From Streptomyces sp. 11x1 (lineage in GTDB: Bacteria > Actinomycetota > Actinomycetes > Streptomycetales > Streptomycetaceae): a stretch of 64,000 bases of DNA. Positions 60,516 to 64,000 of this stretch are shown here, in pieces. The notes under the pieces are model-generated. The model had not been told where the DNA came from. It did no database searches and worked only from the letters and a program-made list of their open reading frames with translations. Position 1 is the stretch's first letter. Each line of letters begins with the position of its first letter. The stretch spans positions 5,233,001 through 5,297,000 of the forward strand of contig NZ_CP122458.1 of assembly GCF_032598905.1 (NCBI RefSeq). Reading direction: 5' to 3'. The translations under genes and the position numbers were made by a program.

Positions 60516-63110
60516 CTACTCGGACGAGGGCGCCTCACCCTCGTCCGTACCGGTCGATGGGGCAGCCTCGACGGTCTCGTCGACAGCATCGTCGCCGTCG
60601 ACCTCCTCCGCCTCCCGCCCCGCCTCGGCGTTGCGAGCGATACCGACCACGGCATCGCGCTTGCCCAGGTTGATCAGTTGGACGCCCATGGTGTCACGGC
60701 CGGTTTCCCTGATCTCGTTGACTCGCGTACGAATCACACCGCCCGACAGCGTGATGGCGAGGATCTCGTCGGTCTCCTCGACCACCAGCGCGCCGACGAG
60801 GGAACCGCGGTCCTCGACGATCTTGGCGGCCTTGATGCCGAGGCCGCCGCGACCCTGGACGCGGTACTCGTCGACGGCGGTCCGCTTCGCGTACCCGCCG
60901 TCTGTGGCAGTGAACACGAACGTACCGGGTCGAACAACATTCATCGAGAGCAGCTCGTCCCCCTCGCGGAAACTCATGCCCTTGACACCCGAGGTGGCAC
61001 GGCCCATGGGCCGCAGCGCCTCGTCCGTCGCCGTGAAGCGGATCGACTGAGCCTTCTTGCTGATCAGAAGGATGTCGTCCTCTGCCGATACGAGTTCGGC
61101 TCCGATCAGTTCGTCATCGGAACCGTCCTCCTTCTCACGGAGGTTGATCGCGATGACACCGCCGGAACGGGGCGAATCGTAATCCTTCAGAGGCGTCTTC
61201 TTCACAAGACCGCCCTTGGTGGCGAGCACCAGATAGGGCGTGGCCTCGTAGTCGCGGATCGCGAGGATCTCGGCGATCGCCTCGTCCGGCTGGAAGGCCA
61301 GCAGGTTGGCGACGTGCTGTCCACGCGCGTCACGTCCGGCGTCGGGGAGCTCGTAGGCCTTGGCCCGGTAGACACGGCCCTTGTTGGTGAAGAACAGCAG
61401 CCAGTGGTGGGTCGTGGACACGAAGAAGTGGTCGACGATGTCGTCTTCCTTGAGCTTCGTGCCGCGAACGCCCTTGCCGCCGCGCTTCTGCGCCCGGTAG
61501 TCGACCGTCTTGGTGCGCTTGACGTAGCCGCCGCGCGAGACGGTGACGACGATGTCCTCCTCGGCGATGAGGTCCTCGATGGACATGTCGCCGTCGTAGG
61601 GGACCAGCATCGTCTTGCGGTCGTCGCCGTACTTCTCGACGATCGCGGCGAGTTCCGCGCTGACGATCCCGCGCTGACGCACGGGGGAGGCGAGGATCTC
61701 GTTGTACTCGCGGATCTTGGCCTGGAGTTCGTCGTGCTCCTGGATGATCTTCTGGCGCTCCAGGGCGGCCAGGCGGCGCAGCTGCATCTCGAGGATGGCG
61801 TTGGCCTGGATCTCGTCGATCTCCAGGAGGTCCATCAGGCCCGTGCGCGCGATGTCGACGGTGTCGCTGCGCCGGATCAGCGCGATGACCTCGTCGATGG
61901 CGTCCAGGGCCTTCAGCAGGCCGCGCAGGATGTGCGCGCGCTCCTCGGCCTTGCGCAGCCGGAACTTCGTACGGCGGACGATGACCTCGATCTGGTGCGT
62001 CACCCAGTGGCGGATGAACGCGTCCAGCGAGAGGGTCCGGGGCACGCCGTCGACCAGGGCCAGCATGTTGGCGCCGAAGTTGGTCTGCAGGTCGGTGTGC
62101 TTGTACAGGTTGTTCAGCACGACCTTGGCGACCGCGTCGCGCTTCAGAACGATGACCAGGCGCTGGCCGGTACGGGACGACGTCTCGTCGCGGACGTCCG
62201 CGATGCCGCCGATCTTGCCGTCCTTCACCAGGTCGGCGATCTTCTGCGCGAGGTTGTCCGGGTTGACCTGGTACGGCAGCTCCGTGACCACCAGGCACTG
62301 GCGGTTCTGGATTTCCTCGACCTCGACGACCGCGCGCATCGTGATGGAGCCGCGGCCCGTGCGGTAGGCCTCCTCGATGCCCTTGCGGCCGACCACGAGG
62401 GCACCGGTCGGGAAGTCGGGGCCCTTGATGCGCTCGATCAGCGCGTCCAGGAGGTCCTCGTGGGATGCCTCGGGGTTCTCCAGGTACCACTGGGCGCCGG
62501 CCGCGACCTCGCGGAGGTTGTGCGGCGGGATGTTCGTCGCCATACCGACCGCGATGCCCGCCGAGCCGTTGATCAGCAGGTTCGGGAAGCGGGCCGGCAG
62601 GACGGTCGGCTCCTGGGAGCGGCCGTCGTAGTTGTCCGTGAAGTCGACGGTCTCCTCGTCGATGTCGCGGACCATCTCCATCGACAGCGGCGCCATCTTG
62701 CACTCGGTGTAGCGCATGGCCGCCGCCGGGTCGTTGCCCGGCGAGCCGAAGTTGCCGTTGGAGTCCACCAGCGGCATCCGCATCGACCACGGCTGCGCGA
62801 GGCGGACCAGTGCGTCGTAGATCGAGGAGTCGCCGTGCGGGTGGTAGTTGCCCATGACGTCGCCGACGACGCGGGCGCACTTGTAGAAGCCCTTCTCGGG
62901 CCGGTAGCCGCCGTCGTACATGGCGTACAGGACACGGCGGTGGACGGGCTTGAGACCGTCGCGTACGTCGGGCAGCGCGCGGGACACGATGACGGACATC
63001 GCGTAGTCCAGGTACGAGCGCTGCATCTCCGTCTCGAGCCCGACGGGCTCGATGCGCACGGTCGTCTCGCCGGCGTCGTCAGGCGTGACGGTGGGGTTCT
63101 CGTCGGCCAT
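60516..63110 (-). CDS. gyrA: GyrA: DNA gyrase subunit A
   Basis: 864 residues. The breakage-reunion domain has [22 protein letters not shown] and the catalytic tyrosine in [10 protein letters not shown]; six GyrA-box-type blades follow (GyrA box as [10 protein letters not shown]). The quinolone-resistance region reads [17 protein letters not shown], with serine and aspartate at the usual resistance positions, i.e. a sensitive-type sequence. It acts with GyrB in ATP-driven negative supercoiling. The acidic tail is Glu/Asp-rich. It begins 42 bp after gyrB. Confidence 0.98.
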   Translation of the reverse strand: MADENPTVTPDDAGETTVRIEPVGLETEMQRSYLDYAMSVIVSRALPDVRDGLKPVHRRVLYAMYDGGYRPEKGFYKCARVVGDVMGNYHPHGDSSIYDALVRLAQPWSMRMPLVDSNGNFGSPGNDPAAAMRYTECKMAPLSMEMVRDIDEETVDFTDNYDGRSQEPTVLPARFPNLLINGSAGIAVGMATNIPPHNLREVAAGAQWYLENPEASHEDLLDALIERIKGPDFPTGALVVGRKGIEEAYRTGRGSITMRAVVEVEEIQNRQCLVVTELPYQVNPDNLAQKIADLVKDGKIGGIADVRDETSSRTGQRLVIVLKRDAVAKVVLNNLYKHTDLQTNFGANMLALVDGVPRTLSLDAFIRHWVTHQIEVIVRRTKFRLRKAEERAHILRGLLKALDAIDEVIALIRRSDTVDIARTGLMDLLEIDEIQANAILEMQLRRLAALERQKIIQEHDELQAKIREYNEILASPVRQRGIVSAELAAIVEKYGDDRKTMLVPYDGDMSIEDLIAEEDIVVTVSRGGYVKRTKTVDYRAQKRGGKGVRGTKLKEDDIVDHFFVSTTHHWLLFFTNKGRVYRAKAYELPDAGRDARGQHVANLLAFQPDEAIAEILAIRDYEATPYLVLATKGGLVKKTPLKDYDSPRSGGVIAINLREKEDGSDDELIGAELVSAEDDILLISKKAQSIRFTATDEALRPMGRATSGVKGMSFREGDELLSMNVVRPGTFVFTATDGGYAKRTAVDEYRVQGRGGLGIKAAKIVEDRGSLVGALVVEETDEILAITLSGGVIRTRVNEIRETGRDTMGVQLINLGKRDAVVGIARNAEAGREAEEVDGDDAVDETVEAAPSTGTDEGEAPSSE

Positions 63111-63152
63111 TGCTGGTGGGGATCCTTCCTGGTGCGGTCAGCTGAGACCGAC

Positions 63153-64000
<848 letters not shown>

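Overview
The window is a stretch of high-GC actinobacterial chromosome, almost certainly Streptomyces, lying beside the replication origin. The right half has the order known from Streptomyces chromosomes: fhaA-fhaB-pstP-ftsW/rodA-pbpA-pknB, class E sortases, crgA, rhomboid protease, cyclophilin, tRNA-Ala, a Ser/Thr kinase, tRNA-Ile, DUF3566 protein, gyrA and gyrB. gyrB runs off the right edge, so oriC (recF-dnaN-dnaA) should lie just beyond 64000. Three exact parS sites and a small cluster of DnaA boxes fit this position.

The left half (1-36.4 kb, up to a tRNA-Leu) is an accessory region full of mobile DNA and gene remnants. From 1 to 9.2 kb: a large secreted DNRLRE/RHS protein (3' part outside the window) with a CRP-type operator upstream, a PGPGW-like membrane protein, a cell-wall protein ending in a LAETG sortase signal, a 55-residue membrane protein, and decayed second copies of the RHS and LAETG genes. 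From 9230 to 16041: two inverted ISAs1-type copies with a 9-bp direct repeat outside them, i.e. a probable composite transposon. It carries a secreted tachylectin-like protein and a lipoprotein and is itself hit by an IS3-family element with exact ends. From 16.1 to 18.4 kb: a complete group II intron sitting between a small membrane-protein gene and its terminator. From 18.5 to 21.2 kb: a 56-bp perfect palindrome, a truncated DUF1906 gene, an ArsR regulator with a dyad operator, and an IS21 fragment.

From 21.4 to 29.3 kb lie more ordinary Streptomyces genes: a PGRP amidase, an acetyltransferase-like protein, a SpoIIE phosphatase, membrane proteins and a degenerate Nudix protein. From 29.3 to 33 kb is a gene encoding a single polypeptide that joins a TniA/Mu-type DDE transposase to a TniB-type AAA ATPase, preceded by palindromic half-site repeats and followed by a coiled-coil/winged-helix protein. 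From 33.1 to 36.3 kb is another cassette: a divergent XRE regulator, a tyrosine-recombinase-like protein lacking evident catalytic residues, and a DDE transposase. The tRNA-Leu marks the border with the core.

In the core, PknB, PstP, FhaA/FhaB, FtsW/RodA and PbpA form one plus-strand cluster controlling peptidoglycan synthesis by phosphorylation. Facing it is a minus-strand operon of DUF881, three class E sortases, a small membrane protein and a PabA/TrpG amidotransferase, mostly joined by 4-nt stop/start overlaps. The sortases are the expected machinery for anchoring LAxTG proteins such as the one at 6.2-7.4 kb.
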